64,000 nucleotides of DNA from Streptomyces sp. 6-11-2 (GTDB taxonomy: Bacteria > Actinomycetota > Actinomycetes > Streptomycetales > Streptomycetaceae). The notes beneath the pieces are model-generated. The model did no database searches. It was given only the letters and a program-made list of their open reading frames with translations, and was not told the origin of the DNA. Position numbers and translations under genes: made by a program. The stretch is taken from NCBI RefSeq assembly GCF_006540305.1, contig NZ_BJOR01000002.1, forward strand, positions 648,750 to 712,749, given 5' to 3'. Positions 26,375-35,110 of the stretch are shown piece by piece. The number at the start of each line of letters is the position of its first letter. The stretch's first letter is position 1.

Positions 26375-26397
26375 CCCCGACCAGCCCCTGGTCGGGG
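26375..26397. terminator. Strong hairpin terminator
   Basis: CCCCGACCAG (26375-26384) and CTGGTCGGGG (26388-26397) form a perfect 10-base GC-rich stem with a 3-base loop. It lies 36 bases beyond the stop of the minus-strand membrane gene at 26434, so it probably ends that transcript. Confidence 0.75.
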
Positions 26398-26433
26398 GCT
26401 TCGCTGTTGTGGGATGTGGCGGGGCGGGCTGGG

Positions 26434-26724
26434 CTACAGGGGCGGGCCTGCCGAGAAGAACCCGCCGATGCTCCGTGTCAGCCGGGTGGCCTCCGACAGC
26501 CCGTACTGGAACGCGAGCAGCGTGTAGACCATCACGGGGAATGCCACCACGGCCAGCGGCACGAGCAGTTCCACGGGTGCCCCCAAGGGCGACAGCGCAA
26601 CGAATGAGGCGGTCACGATCGCTGCCGCCCACAAGCAGGCCGTGGCCAAGCGGCGCCCGTCACGGGGACGCAGGGGCATGGGGGCCTCGCGGAGGCCGCC
26701 GCCTCGGGCGACAGGGCGGGCCAT
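26434..26724 (-). CDS. Small two-TM membrane protein
   Basis: The start is uncertain: an ATG at 26724 gives 96 residues (MARPVARGGG) and an ATG at 26679 gives 81 (MPLRPRDGRR). Two hydrophobic helices are clear (ACLWAAAIVTASFVALSPLG and ELLVPLAVVAFPVMVYTLLA), followed by a short tail. The basic N-terminus suggests both ends face the cytoplasm. No family is recognised. A strong terminator follows the stop. Confidence 0.55.
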   Translation of the reverse strand: MARPVARGGGLREAPMPLRPRDGRRLATACLWAAAIVTASFVALSPLGAPVELLVPLAVVAFPVMVYTLLAFQYGLSEATRLTRSIGGFFSAGPPL

Positions 26725-26912
26725 TGGAGGACACGCGTTCTTCGCCGTCTGGGCTTCGAGCAGTGGCCGGCCAGTTGCCGGGGCTGTCTGCTGTGCGTGT
26801 CTGCGAGACACGCGACACGTCCGCGACATACCGCGCGGCGTATGCGCCGAGGTCAAGCAGTACGGCGGTGCCGGGAGGGCGTCCCGCTTGGGCTGGTGGG
26901 TAGCCTGCGGCC

Positions 26913-27596
26913 GTGGGAATGGGACCGAACACTGACGGCTGGCTGGAAGACACGCGGACGTCTTACGACACCGTGGCTGCTAGTTATGCAGACATGACGC
27001 GTCACCTTCTGGATGAAACGCCCGAGGAGCGCGCAGTTTTGGCGTTGTTCGCCAACCGGGTGCGCGCCCAGGGCGGAGGGCCAGTTGCTGACGTGGGATG
27101 CGGGACGGGAAGGATCACGTCTCACCTGCGGCAACTGGGCGTGGACGCGTTCGGGATCGACCTGTCGCCCGGGATGATCCAGGTGGCCCGGCGTGATCAC
27201 CCCGGTGTCCGGTTCGCTCTCGGCTCCATGACGGCCCTCGACCTCGCCGACGCCTCGATGACTGGCCTGGTCGCCTGGTACTCGCTGATCCACGTCCCTG
27301 ACGACGAGATCAGCTCGGTCTTCGCCCACTTCCAGCGGGTGGTTCGGCCCGGCGGGCCGCTGCTACTCAGCTTCCACGTCGGTGATGAGTCGCAGTTGAA
27401 GACCCAGGGCTATGGCGGGCACCCGATGAAGGTCTATGTCCATCGGCGGCAGCACGGTCAACTGATTGCGTGGCTCAACGATGCTGGCTTCGCCGTCGAG
27501 TCGCACAGAACTCTCACCTCAGCCGAGAGCAAGCTCGGGGGGATCATGCTCGCGCGCCGTCAGGCTACCAACCCAGAAAAGCGAGTCGATCTCTAA
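26913..27596 (+). CDS. SAM-dependent class I methyltransferase
   Basis: The protein has 227 residues from the GTG at 26913 (an ATG at 26919 is also possible). After an N-terminal cap (YDTVAASYADMTRHLL), the SAM-binding motif I is PVADVGCGTGRITSHL near residues 57-72. Motif II is FGIDLSPGMIQVARRDHPGV, and motifs III-IV are in LGSMTALDLADASMTGLVAW. The C-terminal half has VRPGGPLLLSFHVGD. The fold is the UbiE/methyltransf_11 type. The methyl acceptor cannot be told. It stands alone on the plus strand. Confidence 0.9.
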   Translation: MGMGPNTDGWLEDTRTSYDTVAASYADMTRHLLDETPEERAVLALFANRVRAQGGGPVADVGCGTGRITSHLRQLGVDAFGIDLSPGMIQVARRDHPGVRFALGSMTALDLADASMTGLVAWYSLIHVPDDEISSVFAHFQRVVRPGGPLLLSFHVGDESQLKTQGYGGHPMKVYVHRRQHGQLIAWLNDAGFAVESHRTLTSAESKLGGIMLARRQATNPEKRVDL

Positions 27597-27997
27597 AGAG
27601 AAACTGCACGTCACTTGGGCTTTTTCATGTAAGCGGCTCCGTGTGTTGCGCATCCGGGCCGCCGACGTGTGTGGCATCGGGATGCCGCCGGCCCTGCCCC
27701 GAAGAGCAGCGCCCATCCCGGCCGTGTCCACGTCGTCCAGGACGACGACGCCCACCCGACCCAGGCGCTGCTCATGATCGACGACGAAGCCGCCGACTGG
27801 CTTGCCAGCACCGTGGCCGACGGGAACTGACACCGAGCAGAACGCACCACGGGCCCCGGGGGATCAGCCATGACATCCCCGGGGCCCGGCTCTATGGAGT
27901 CACCCGGCCCAACGACCCTGCGGCCTCCGTGTCACGCGCCCGGTGGCCGCCACCGACGTCGCCGGATCGGAGCAGGGGGAACGTCCCCGCGAATCTG
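27597..27997 (+). other. Region with a short coding remnant
   Basis: No full gene is visible. At about 27719-27831 the plus strand reads GRVHVVQDDDAHPTQALLMI, then DDEAADWLASTVADGN and a stop, with normal codon bias. This looks like the C-terminus of a lost gene of unknown family. The rest shows nothing I recognise. Confidence 0.35.
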
Positions 27998-28270
27998 ATG
28001 TACACCAGGACCATGAAGACCCAAGCAGCGTTCTGCGTGCGATGTGGCAGTGCAGATACCCGAGTTACCCGCCTCGACCAGAACAGTGCGGAAGGTGACT
28101 GCTTCCGCTGTGACAAGCCTTTCCAGGCCACGCCGTGCCAGGGCTGCGGAGGCTTCCGCATCGACGGCTCCTTCGGCGTCTCCGGCTCGCGATTCGAGAA
28201 CCTCCCGGAGACTGTGAGGTGCTGGGACTGCGGGCACCGTAACCCGCTGCGCGATCCTGGCCCGGAGTAG
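27998..28270 (+). CDS. Small zinc-ribbon protein
   Basis: The protein has 90 residues from the ATG at 27998; an ATG at 28013 is an alternative. Four C-x2-C pairs are spaced along it: CVRC, CFRC, CQGC and CWDC. The arrangement fits two zinc ribbons or rubredoxin-like knuckles. The sequence between them (DQNSAEGDCFRCDKPFQATP, GGFRIDGSFGVSGSRFENLP) has no catalytic motif. It may bind nucleic acid or a protein partner. The family is not recognised. Confidence 0.6.
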   Translation: MYTRTMKTQAAFCVRCGSADTRVTRLDQNSAEGDCFRCDKPFQATPCQGCGGFRIDGSFGVSGSRFENLPETVRCWDCGHRNPLRDPGPE

Positions 28271-28561
28271 ACGAGCGCCCGACTGTCGGTCCCTCTCCGC
28301 ACTCTTGGCGATCAGCCGCTTGGGCTACGGCCCGTGCTGGGCCTTGGATCACGGGAAGCGGGACCGCACAGTGACATCGATCTACCTCTCCTCCGACAAC
28401 CCCCAGTGGATGCCGAAGACTGAGGCCGACCTCCAGGCCGCCGTCGACGCTGGCCAGTGAGAGGACCCGCTCCTGATCCGCACCGGTCTGCACTCCGCCG
28501 AACCCGGCCGGCTACTACACCCTGCACACTCTGCGCAACGACGTCTCCTTGTAGATGCTGA
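28271..28561 (+). other. Intergenic region with an ATPase-type N-terminal remnant
   Basis: At about 28371-28460 a plus-strand frame reads IYLSSDNPQWMPKTEADLQA, then AVDAGQ and a stop. The MPKTEADLQAAxDAG start resembles the beginning of AlbA/Schlafen-like ATP-binding proteins, cut short. Nothing else is recognised. Confidence 0.35.
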
Positions 28562-28804
28562 CTATGCGGCTGCGGCAGCGACGGCTGTCAGTCCGCCGAT
28601 GACGGCGAGGACGACCAATGCCGTGATCTTGTCCAACTTCGGCCTCTTGGACAAGGCCCACCCGGTGACCAGAGCCCAGGCCAGCACCAGGTAGAGGAAG
28701 CTGCCCACCCGTCCGACCACGGTCATGAACACCGCAAGGGCCACCGCGAAGGCGCCAGCGACGATCACTGCTCCGCTCGCCTTGTCCTGCACCTTTTCCG
28801 CCAT
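28562..28804 (-). CDS. Small membrane protein with two or three TM helices
   Basis: The protein has 80 residues. A strong ribosome site (GGAGGCTAGGTAGGT) precedes the ATG at 28804. The short charged start (MAEKVQDKAS) is followed by hydrophobic segments GAVIVAGAFAVALAVFMTVV, VGSFLYLVLAWALVTGWAL and ITALVVLAVIGGLTAVAAAA. The KRPKLDK loop probably faces the cytoplasm. No family is recognised. Confidence 0.65.
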   Translation of the reverse strand: MAEKVQDKASGAVIVAGAFAVALAVFMTVVGRVGSFLYLVLAWALVTGWALSKRPKLDKITALVVLAVIGGLTAVAAAAA

Positions 28805-29080
28805 ACCTACCTAGCCTCCACATGCCGACCGACCGCTGAACGGGCTTCTCAGAACGCCGCACTCATGATGGCTCTGAACTCGTTCCCGGCGTCAGTGCGA
28901 ACTGGCGGCCCAACTCTGGGCCGGGCCGCCAGAATCTATCGCGCAGGAGGGCGTCGCCCATCTCGCCGGGCACCATGTCGCCTATGCCGCCGCTTGTCCG
29001 AAGCTGAATCTGTCCGACCGGTTTGAAGCGGTGGGGACTGGAAATCGAGCGGCAGTCACCGTGCCGGTCCCCGACCCTGC
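28805..29080. other. Intergenic region
   Basis: About 275 bases lie between two minus-strand genes. No gene, promoter hexamers or strong hairpin were recognised. The promoter of the small membrane gene at 28804 must lie here. Confidence 0.4.
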
Positions 29081-30289
29081 TCAGGTCCGGTTGCCCAGTT
29101 GGAACTTGGTCCAGTGGACGCCGTCGGTGGATATGCCCCAGCTTCCCGCGCCGAAGCTGTCGCCCCACAGGTAGCCGAGCGCTGTCGTGGTCACCCAGCC
29201 CGACATCCCTTGGGAGTTTCGGAGGCGTGCGAAGGAACGACCGCCGTCAGTGCTGCGCCAGATGCCGTTCTCACTGTAGATCGTCAGGCTGCCGTCGACG
29301 GCGGCGACCGGCGTCCCGAGCAGGGAGCGCGGTTCCACGTTCTTGCGGTGCTCCCAGACGCGTTCCCAGGTGCGGCCCCCGTCCGTGCTGCGGTGGAGGG
29401 CCAGCAGGCCGTTCTTCACGTTGTCCTCGTCGGGCAGCTGGCCCGGCTCTGCCGCGTAGAGCACCTTTCCGGTTCCGGTCACGCGCAGGGCCCAGACGGA
29501 CTCTCCGGTTCCCGTCGGCCGGGACAACCGCCAGCTGAGTCCCCCGTCCTCGCTGACGGCGAGTGCGACACGGCCGGAGTGCGGGTCACGACCGGAGGCG
29601 AAGACCAGGTCCTTGGTCTGCCCGGCCGGGATCACGGGGGGCTGGAGCGGGGGCTGAGTGGCCAGGGACCGGAACTCTCCGGTGGTGGGCAGGGCCGTGA
29701 GGATGCGGGCGTGCTCACAGTTGTTGCCCTCCTGGTCCGTCCGTGTGCAGTCCTCGAACAGGGTGACGCCCTCGGGCAGCACCACGGTCGTGCCGGAGGG
29801 CCTGGCTGAGCCCGGCCGCCAGTGGCGTCCCCCGTCACTCGTGAACCAGGTCCGGTCCGTCGCAGGCCACGCGCCCTCCGTGATCAGCGCGCGACCGGGC
29901 CCCAGCACCCTGAGCGTCGCCGTGATGCCGTGCTCCACGGTCACGTCCGCCAGCGGGGAACGTCCGAGCCGCCAGGCGTCGGCACCCTTGTCGAGCACGG
30001 CGACCCGCTGCCGACAGCGTGTCTTCCCACACTCGGCGAGCAGTGCGAACCCACTGGCGTCCCTGGCGAAGTCGACGGCGACCGAGCTGCCGGGCAGGTC
30101 CGTCCCGTACGGAATCCGGGGGACGACCGCCGCCTCTGGGGAAGCGGTGCGCTCACCCGCCTGCGCGCCCCCGTCCTTGCTCCTGTCCGTGTCCCTCTCG
30201 ACGCATGCCGACACCGAAGCCAGCATTATCAGAAGGATGGCGGCCAAGATGCCCCAACTGCACCTGCCCTTACGCCCGCGCCACCTCAT
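29081..30289 (-). CDS. Secreted lipoprotein with BNR/Asp-box repeats
   Basis: The protein has 402 residues. The signal peptide (RWRGRKGRCSWGILAAILLI) ends in the lipobox SVSAC, with Cys near residue 29. Asp-box motifs of the S-x-D-G-G-x-x-W type recur: TSDGGRHWRPG, SEDGGLSWRLS, STDGGRTWERV, STDGGRSFARL and STDGVHWTKF. They indicate a six- or seven-bladed propeller of the sialidase/exo-alpha or YCF48-like class. The catalytic residues of sialidases are not evident, so it is probably a binding or scaffold protein on the cell surface. It stands alone on the minus strand. Confidence 0.82.
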   Translation of the reverse strand: MRWRGRKGRCSWGILAAILLIMLASVSACVERDTDRSKDGGAQAGERTASPEAAVVPRIPYGTDLPGSSVAVDFARDASGFALLAECGKTRCRQRVAVLDKGADAWRLGRSPLADVTVEHGITATLRVLGPGRALITEGAWPATDRTWFTSDGGRHWRPGSARPSGTTVVLPEGVTLFEDCTRTDQEGNNCEHARILTALPTTGEFRSLATQPPLQPPVIPAGQTKDLVFASGRDPHSGRVALAVSEDGGLSWRLSRPTGTGESVWALRVTGTGKVLYAAEPGQLPDEDNVKNGLLALHRSTDGGRTWERVWEHRKNVEPRSLLGTPVAAVDGSLTIYSENGIWRSTDGGRSFARLRNSQGMSGWVTTTALGYLWGDSFGAGSWGISTDGVHWTKFQLGNRT

Positions 30290-30411
30290 GGGAAGCCCCC
30301 GATCCGACCGGTATGCCCGGCCCGCGATGCACCGTCATCTCTGGTACACCGCTCGCCGCGCTCGGGTTCCCACTCTCTTGCGACGACCACACGGCGTACC
30401 TGTCGTCCACC

Positions 30412-30770
30412 ACGGACTCCATGTACGACCCGGTCGACCGGCTGGCGAAGGCGGTGAAGACCGGCAACGGCGCGGGGACGGAGACGTACGTTCACGACGA
30501 CAACGCCAACGTCGTCAACCAGACGGTTCAGGGCATCACGACCGCGTTCAACTACGACCGCGACCGACTGCTCACGGCGACCACGTCCGGAGCCACGGCC
30601 AACTACAACTACGACCCGTTCGGCCGCCAGGAGTCCGTCACCACCCACTGGCGGTCAGATCGTCCAGCGGAACACGGACGACGGTTTCGACCACGTCATC
30701 AAGTCCGAGAAGGCGGACAGCACCGGGGCGCTGAAGGCGACCACGTACACCTTCGCCTCCTGCCTGCCCC
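30412..30770 (+). pseudogene. RHS/YD-repeat protein fragment, frameshifted
   Basis: The frame reads SMYDPVDRLAKAVKTGNGAG, then VHDDNANVVNQTVQGITTAF and NYNYDPFGRQESVTT, which are typical YD repeats. After about 30650 the continuation (GQIVQRNTDDGFDHVIKSEK) lies in a different frame. The sequence ends in unrelated DNA near 30770. It is a small piece of a large polymorphic-toxin or wall-associated protein gene. Confidence 0.8.
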
Positions 30771-30949
30771 TGTCATGGCCGGTCAGCGCTGCCAGCCCGG
30801 CCGCCCAGGACGGCAACGCCCGTGCCAGATGCCCCGTCGGCACACGGCACCAGCTGGCCAGCTGTGAGAGCCGTCGTCCCGAATTTCGTGCGGCGAGCAG
30901 GCGGAGCAGTCTCCGTCCATGCCTGGCCAGGTGGGTGTGGCTGGCATGG

Positions 30950-30991
30950 GTGAGGGCCCGAAACCGGGAGGGAGTTGGTTCGGGCTCTCAC
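30950..30991. terminator. Hairpin, probable terminator
   Basis: GTGAGGGCCCGAAACC and GGTTCGGGCTCTCAC pair over about 15 bases with one or two mismatches and a loop of about 11. It lies between the RHS remnant and the first IS6 copy. Confidence 0.5.
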
Positions 30992-31036
30992 CGTGGTCGC
31001 GTATCCGCGGGGGAGCGGATCTTTATGCACGCGATG

Positions 31037-31890
31037 GGCACTGTCACGTTGGCTGACGACGTGGGATGATCTTGGGGTTGATCGGGCAGGCGAGGGGACC
31101 GTCTGTGGAGAGTGTGCCGCCGTCGTACAAGGGGCACCGGTACCCGGTGGAGATCATCTCGCACTGCGTACTTCCGCTTCCCGCTCAGCTTCCGCGAGGT
31201 CGAGGAGTTGATGCTGGAGCGCGGCGTGGTCGTCTCCCACGAGACCATCCGGCGGTGGTGCCTGAAGTTCGGGCAGGCTTACACCAACGCGCTGCGCCGC
31301 CGGCGCCCCCGCCCGGGGGACAAATGGCACCTGGACGAGGTCTTCGTGAAGATCAACGGTGAGCGGAAGTAGCTGTGGCGGGCGGTGGACGCCGACGGCA
31401 ACGTGCTCGACGTACTCGTGCAGAACCGCCGTGACAAGGCCGCGGCCAAGCGGTTCTTCAGGAAGCTGATGAAGGCCATCCAGTCGGTGCCACGAGTGAT
31501 CGTCACCGACAAGCTCCGCTCCTGCGGCGCCGCCCACCGCGAGGCGATGCCGTCGGTGGAGCACCGCTCCCACAAGGGCCTGAACAACCGGGCCGAGAAT
31601 TCCCACCAACCCACCCGGCAGCGCGAACGCGCCATGAAGGGCTTCCGCTCGGCCGGCGGAGCACAGAGATTCCTGTCCGCGTTCAGCGGCGTCTCACCCC
31701 ACTTCCGACCCCGCCGCCACCTGATGACCGCCACCGAGTACCGCACCGAGATGAGCACCCAATTCACGATCTGGGACCAGATCGCCGGCCGCGCCCTGCC
31801 CACAACGGCCTGACCCAGACCGCCACCCGGGGCCGACCCACACCCCGACATACCATCAGACACTCCCACCCTCACCAACGTGACAGTGCC
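31037..31890 (+). mobile_element. IS6-family element, copy 1 (defective)
   Basis: Terminal inverted repeats GGCACTGTCACGTTGG occur at 31037 and, as a perfect complement, at 31875-31890. One defective transposase gene lies inside on the plus strand. The 8-base flanks are not direct repeats. A second copy in the same orientation starts at 35111. Confidence 0.88.
31105..31813 (+). pseudogene. IS6-family transposase, copy 1 (frameshift and stop)
   Basis: The start VPPSYKGHRYPVEIISHCV is followed by a loss of 8 bases relative to copy 2, which shifts the frame before YFRFPLSFREVEELM. A TAG at 31370-31372 then interrupts HLDEVFVKINGERK, after which LWRAVDADGNVLDVLVQNRR continues. The DDE residues would be Asp in HLDEVF, Asp in IVTDKLRS and Glu in NRAENSHQPT. 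Two independent lesions make it inactive. Confidence 0.9.
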
Positions 31891-31901
31891 CGCGCGGAGG
31901 T

Positions 31902-33593
31902 TCACTGAGGCAGGCGGTCCCAGAACGAGCAGTGGTGTGCGGAATACGCATCGACGGGGTGGATTCCGCCTGGTCCGGGAGCCAACGACTGCACCGACTG
32001 CGCGAGAGGTGACGAAGGGCGGAGGACAGGCCAGAGCGGGGCGTCGGGGGTGTTCGGGTTGCCGGTATGCGCGAAGTTCGTCCAGTAGTCGACCATCCGG
32101 TCCGACAGGGCGCGCTGGGCGTCGGTCAGTGGTCGCTCGGTGGGGAAGGAGGAGAACAGGAACGGCATCTCGAAGCCGTGCGCCGCACCGTAGGGGAAGC
32201 CCGGGTTCGCTGGCAGACCGGTGAGGACAGGAGCATCCGGATCGCTGAACTCGTAGCCGTAGAGGGGGAGGCCGGGGGCATGAGCGGCGATAGCCCGGCC
32301 AACTGCCAGTGTGGTGCACGTGAGGGATCGATCGGTCAGCACCGCGGCCCAGACCAGTGCGGGCGTGGGGTAGTGTCCTGCCGGATACTGCGCCTCGACG
32401 GCTGGGGCTGCAAGCCCGAAGGCGTCCACCAGACGGGCGCGATAGTCGTTCTCGGTGCGGATCGGGAACGCGGCGAGCGACAGGCCGACGAACATCCGCA
32501 TCTCATCGTGGTTGGTGCCCTGAATGATCGGCACGCGGTGGAAGCGTCCCGACGCCAACGCCTGGTCCGGCGCCACGGGCAGCAGCGTATTGCCGAAGGC
32601 GGGCCGGTTGAAGGACTGCATCAGTTGCGCGGTGGCGAGGCGATCCGTGCTCTGCCCGCGCAGGCACGCCAGCACCTCGCCTCCACCGCCCGCTGGGCAG
32701 CCCAGTTGCCGGGCGGCTTCTGCACCGGCCGTCTGGACATCACGCTGTGAGGCGAACGGCTCGTACGCCGGTATTCCGGGCCCGAGAGCGCCGCGTGGGA
32801 AGGACATGAGGCAGGAACCGCTCTGGAGCACGGCCCGCTGGAAGAGTCCGACGGCCGTCGGCGAGGTGAGGTGTGCACAGATGCTGAGGGCGCCTGCGGA
32901 CTCGCCGAACAGCGTGACACTGCCCGGATCACCGCCGAAGCGCTCCGCGTTCGCCCGCACCCAGCGCAGGGCGGCCTGCTGGTCCGCCAGGCCGAACGGT
33001 GGGGCGGAGCCCAACTCGGGGTGGCCGAAGTAACCGAAAATACCCAACCGGTAGTTGACCGTGACGACGACCGTGTCACCCCTGACCGCCAGTTGTTCGG
33101 TGCTGTAGTCACTGCCAGAACCGCCCAGGAACGCACCGCCGTGCATCCACACCAGCACGGGCCGCTTCTGCCCGGCCGGCTTTGGCGTCGGCATCGTGAC
33201 GTTGAGGTAGAGGCAGTCCTCCGACCCGAGGACTGCGTCCGCACCTGGTGTCGGCATCTGCACACAGCGTTGAGCCGCCGTCGTCGCATCCCGGACACCA
33301 TGCCACGTGGCGGCGGGCACTGGTGCGCGCCAGCGCAGCGGTCCGGTCGGCGGCGCAGCGTAGGGAATGCCGCCGAAGGTGGTGTATGAGCCGTGTGACA
33401 CGCCGCGTATCAGGCCGTGGTCGGTCCGTATGATGGTATCGCTTTGTCTTGCGGAGTGCGGGGAACCGGGTTGTGCGCCGGTCGCCGGTACGGCGGTGGC
33501 TGCGAGTAGTGCCACCGCGCAAAGCAAGGGGAAGAGCACCACACGGAGCCTGTTCCTTCGGCATGGACGCGGTGCTGCCATGGTCGGGGACAT
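31902..33593 (-). CDS. Secreted type-B carboxylesterase/lipase
   Basis: The protein has 563 residues from the ATG at 33593 (MSPTMAAP); a start at 33638 is possible. A signal peptide (RVVLFPLLCAVALLAATAVP, ATGAQP) is followed by the carboxylesterase fold: IPYAAPPTGPLRWRAP, EDCLYLNV, the oxyanion loop VWMHGGAFLGGSG, and the nucleophile elbow VTLFGESAGALS. The acid/His part includes GTNHDEMRMF and the probable catalytic His in YGAAHGFEMPF. It hydrolyses esters outside the cell. Its stop lies 11 bases from IS6 copy 1. A MerR regulator is divergent, with a MerR-type operator between them, so induction by a ligand is likely. Confidence 0.9.
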   Translation of the reverse strand: MSPTMAAPRPCRRNRLRVVLFPLLCAVALLAATAVPATGAQPGSPHSARQSDTIIRTDHGLIRGVSHGSYTTFGGIPYAAPPTGPLRWRAPVPAATWHGVRDATTAAQRCVQMPTPGADAVLGSEDCLYLNVTMPTPKPAGQKRPVLVWMHGGAFLGGSGSDYSTEQLAVRGDTVVVTVNYRLGIFGYFGHPELGSAPPFGLADQQAALRWVRANAERFGGDPGSVTLFGESAGALSICAHLTSPTAVGLFQRAVLQSGSCLMSFPRGALGPGIPAYEPFASQRDVQTAGAEAARQLGCPAGGGGEVLACLRGQSTDRLATAQLMQSFNRPAFGNTLLPVAPDQALASGRFHRVPIIQGTNHDEMRMFVGLSLAAFPIRTENDYRARLVDAFGLAAPAVEAQYPAGHYPTPALVWAAVLTDRSLTCTTLAVGRAIAAHAPGLPLYGYEFSDPDAPVLTGLPANPGFPYGAAHGFEMPFLFSSFPTERPLTDAQRALSDRMVDYWTNFAHTGNPNTPDAPLWPVLRPSSPLAQSVQSLAPGPGGIHPVDAYSAHHCSFWDRLPQ

Positions 33594-33709
33594 ATGTACC
33601 CACCGTTCTTGGTCGGACGGGATCGGACGAGGCCGCACGAGGCCGGTCAGGCCGGTACTAAGCCTGAGCGGTGGGGGAACGGTACGGACTGACGCGGTCA
33701 GTGCTCAGT

Positions 33710-33741
33710 ACGCTAGGACCTCCCGCGCGCTGGAGGTTCAA
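33710..33741 (-). promoter_or_regulatory. MerR-type promoter/operator between esterase and regulator
   Basis: A dyad ACCTCC (33718-33723) / GGAGGT (33732-33737) lies inside a possible minus-strand promoter. That promoter has -35 TTGAAC (complement of 33736-33741), a 19-20 base spacer and -10 CTAGCG or TAGCGT (33710-33716). An overlong spacer with the dyad inside it is the hallmark of promoters activated by MerR-family proteins. It points at the esterase gene and lies 10 bases before the regulator start. Confidence 0.6.
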
Positions 33742-33747
33742 GAGCCT

Positions 33748-34713
33748 GTGACGCAAGACACGTGGAGCATCGGCGAACTCGCGGCCGGAACGGGGGTCCC
33801 GGTGAAGACCCTCCGCTACTACTCCGACAGCGGTCTGCTGCCCGTGGCCGGCCGTAGCGCCGGTGGTCATCGACGCTACGGTCCTGAGGCGTGGGAGCGG
33901 ATCCGTCTCATCAGACGCTTACGGGCGCTGGACACTCCGATCGCGACCATCACGCAGGTGGTCACCGGTGAGTGCTCCTTCGGCGAACTGGTGGCAACCG
34001 AGCTCGAAATGGTGCAGGAACGACTAACCGAACTGCGGTGGCGCCAGGCCACACTCAAGTCTCTGGACGACTGCCCGAGCGAGGAACGGCTCCGACGTCT
34101 GGAGATCCTCTCTCGCGTGCAGCGGCTCCCGCAGGCGCATCGCACTCTCACCGATCACTGGTATCGCGAGCTGTCCGCGGCCATGCCCAAGCGCCGGCTC
34201 GACATCATGATCGCCATGCTGTCACCCGACCCGCCGCAGGACCCCGATCCCGCTACGGTCCTGGCCTACGCCGAGCTTCATCTGCTCGTCTCCACACCCA
34301 GTTTCAACCGCTGGACCCAGGACCACGACGAAGAGATGAGGGACGCCCCGGCCTTCTACGGGGAGATCGACGATGCTGCCGTCCTGACGGCCGCCGCTTT
34401 GGCCCAGGGTCTGCCGCCCAGCGCCGGGGATGCGGTGAACGCTTTCGTATCCGCCCACGCACGAGCCCGGCGGGAGTCGGACACCCCCGCCTTCCGCGAA
34501 GACCTGCATGGGCTGGTGTCGAGGTCATCCGGCTTCGACCCCCGCCTGGAACGCTATTGGGCCCTGGTCGGCACCGTCACCGGCGGGCGCGTGCTGAATA
34601 TGACGGTGGCTCATAGATGGCTAACTGACGGACTGTCGATCTCGATAGCCGACAGTGCACCTTCGACCTCCGGGCAGGAAGCTGGGGGAAACGGTACTGA
34701 ACGGCACACTTGA
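33748..34713 (+). CDS. MerR-family transcriptional regulator
   Basis: The protein has 321 residues from the GTG at 33748. The MerR wHTH is clear: WSIGELAAGTGVPVKTLRYY, SDSGLLPVAGRSAGGHRRYG, then RIRLIRRLRALDTPIATITQ. A coiled-coil dimerisation helix (ELEMVQERLTELRWRQATL) follows. The C-terminal 200 residues are an effector region of unknown type, containing HRTLTDHWYRELSAAMPKRR and a run of helices. The stop at 34713 may be displaced, since the last 20 residues look non-native. It is divergent from the secreted esterase and probably controls it through the dyad at 33718-33737. Confidence 0.87.
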   Translation: MTQDTWSIGELAAGTGVPVKTLRYYSDSGLLPVAGRSAGGHRRYGPEAWERIRLIRRLRALDTPIATITQVVTGECSFGELVATELEMVQERLTELRWRQATLKSLDDCPSEERLRRLEILSRVQRLPQAHRTLTDHWYRELSAAMPKRRLDIMIAMLSPDPPQDPDPATVLAYAELHLLVSTPSFNRWTQDHDEEMRDAPAFYGEIDDAAVLTAAALAQGLPPSAGDAVNAFVSAHARARRESDTPAFREDLHGLVSRSSGFDPRLERYWALVGTVTGGRVLNMTVAHRWLTDGLSISIADSAPSTSGQEAGGNGTERHT

Positions 34714-34866
34714 GGCAATCTCTACTGCTGGTTCGAGAAGGCGGGCGGGCAAGCAGGCAGCAGCGTCAGCGCTAAGACGTCCATCCTGGTCGCCGCGCCG
34801 TCCGCGAACGGCAGGCCCAGTTCCGCGACAGATAGGGTCCGATCCTTCGTATGGAAGGGGCCCTCG

Positions 34867-35110
34867 GTGGCGAACCTGGTCTATAAACGGGTGTCGACCG
34901 ACCAGCAGTCGACCGCCCGGCAGAACCTCGTCCTGGACGAGGCCGGCATCGAGGCCCCGGTCGTCTTCGAGGAGGACCCGGGCACCTCCAGCCGCCTCTA
35001 CCCCCTCCAGCGGCCGAAGTTCCGCGAACTGCTGACATACGCCCGGCCGGGCGACACCGTGCACATCTCCGAGATGTCCCGCCTGGTGCGGGGCACCCAG
35101 CACATCCTCG
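34867..35110 (+). pseudogene. Serine recombinase (resolvase/invertase), truncated by IS6
   Basis: A GTG at 34867 starts NLVYKRVSTDQQSTARQNLV, with the catalytic Ser in the VSTDQQ motif, then LDEAGIEAPVVFEEDPGTSS and a PGDTVHISEMSRLVRGTQHI segment. These are the first 80 residues of the catalytic domain. The IS6 copy 2 starts at 35111 and the rest, including the DNA-binding domain, is missing beyond it. Confidence 0.85.

Larger units (their letters stand above)
25900..26433. other. Gene-poor leader region upstream of the replication-relaxation gene
   Basis: No frame here is convincing as a full gene. A minus-strand frame of about 140 codons covers it. Its segment RAPDHGREGVVTCG has a counterpart (QAPDHAVLGLVTCG) at the second copy near 37.5 kb. 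The block 26112-26166 is also similar at the DNA level to 37511-37565. It may be a conserved leader or short-peptide region that travels with this module. Confidence 0.45.

Noticed and set aside
24928..26607. 559-codon plus-strand frame opposite the replication-relaxation gene
   Set aside because: Its composition is that of an antisense frame, and the minus-strand gene has clear family motifs.
33367..33747. A longer MerR-regulator start at 33367
   Set aside because: It would run through the divergent promoter and the esterase start; the MerR wHTH begins directly after the GTG at 33748.
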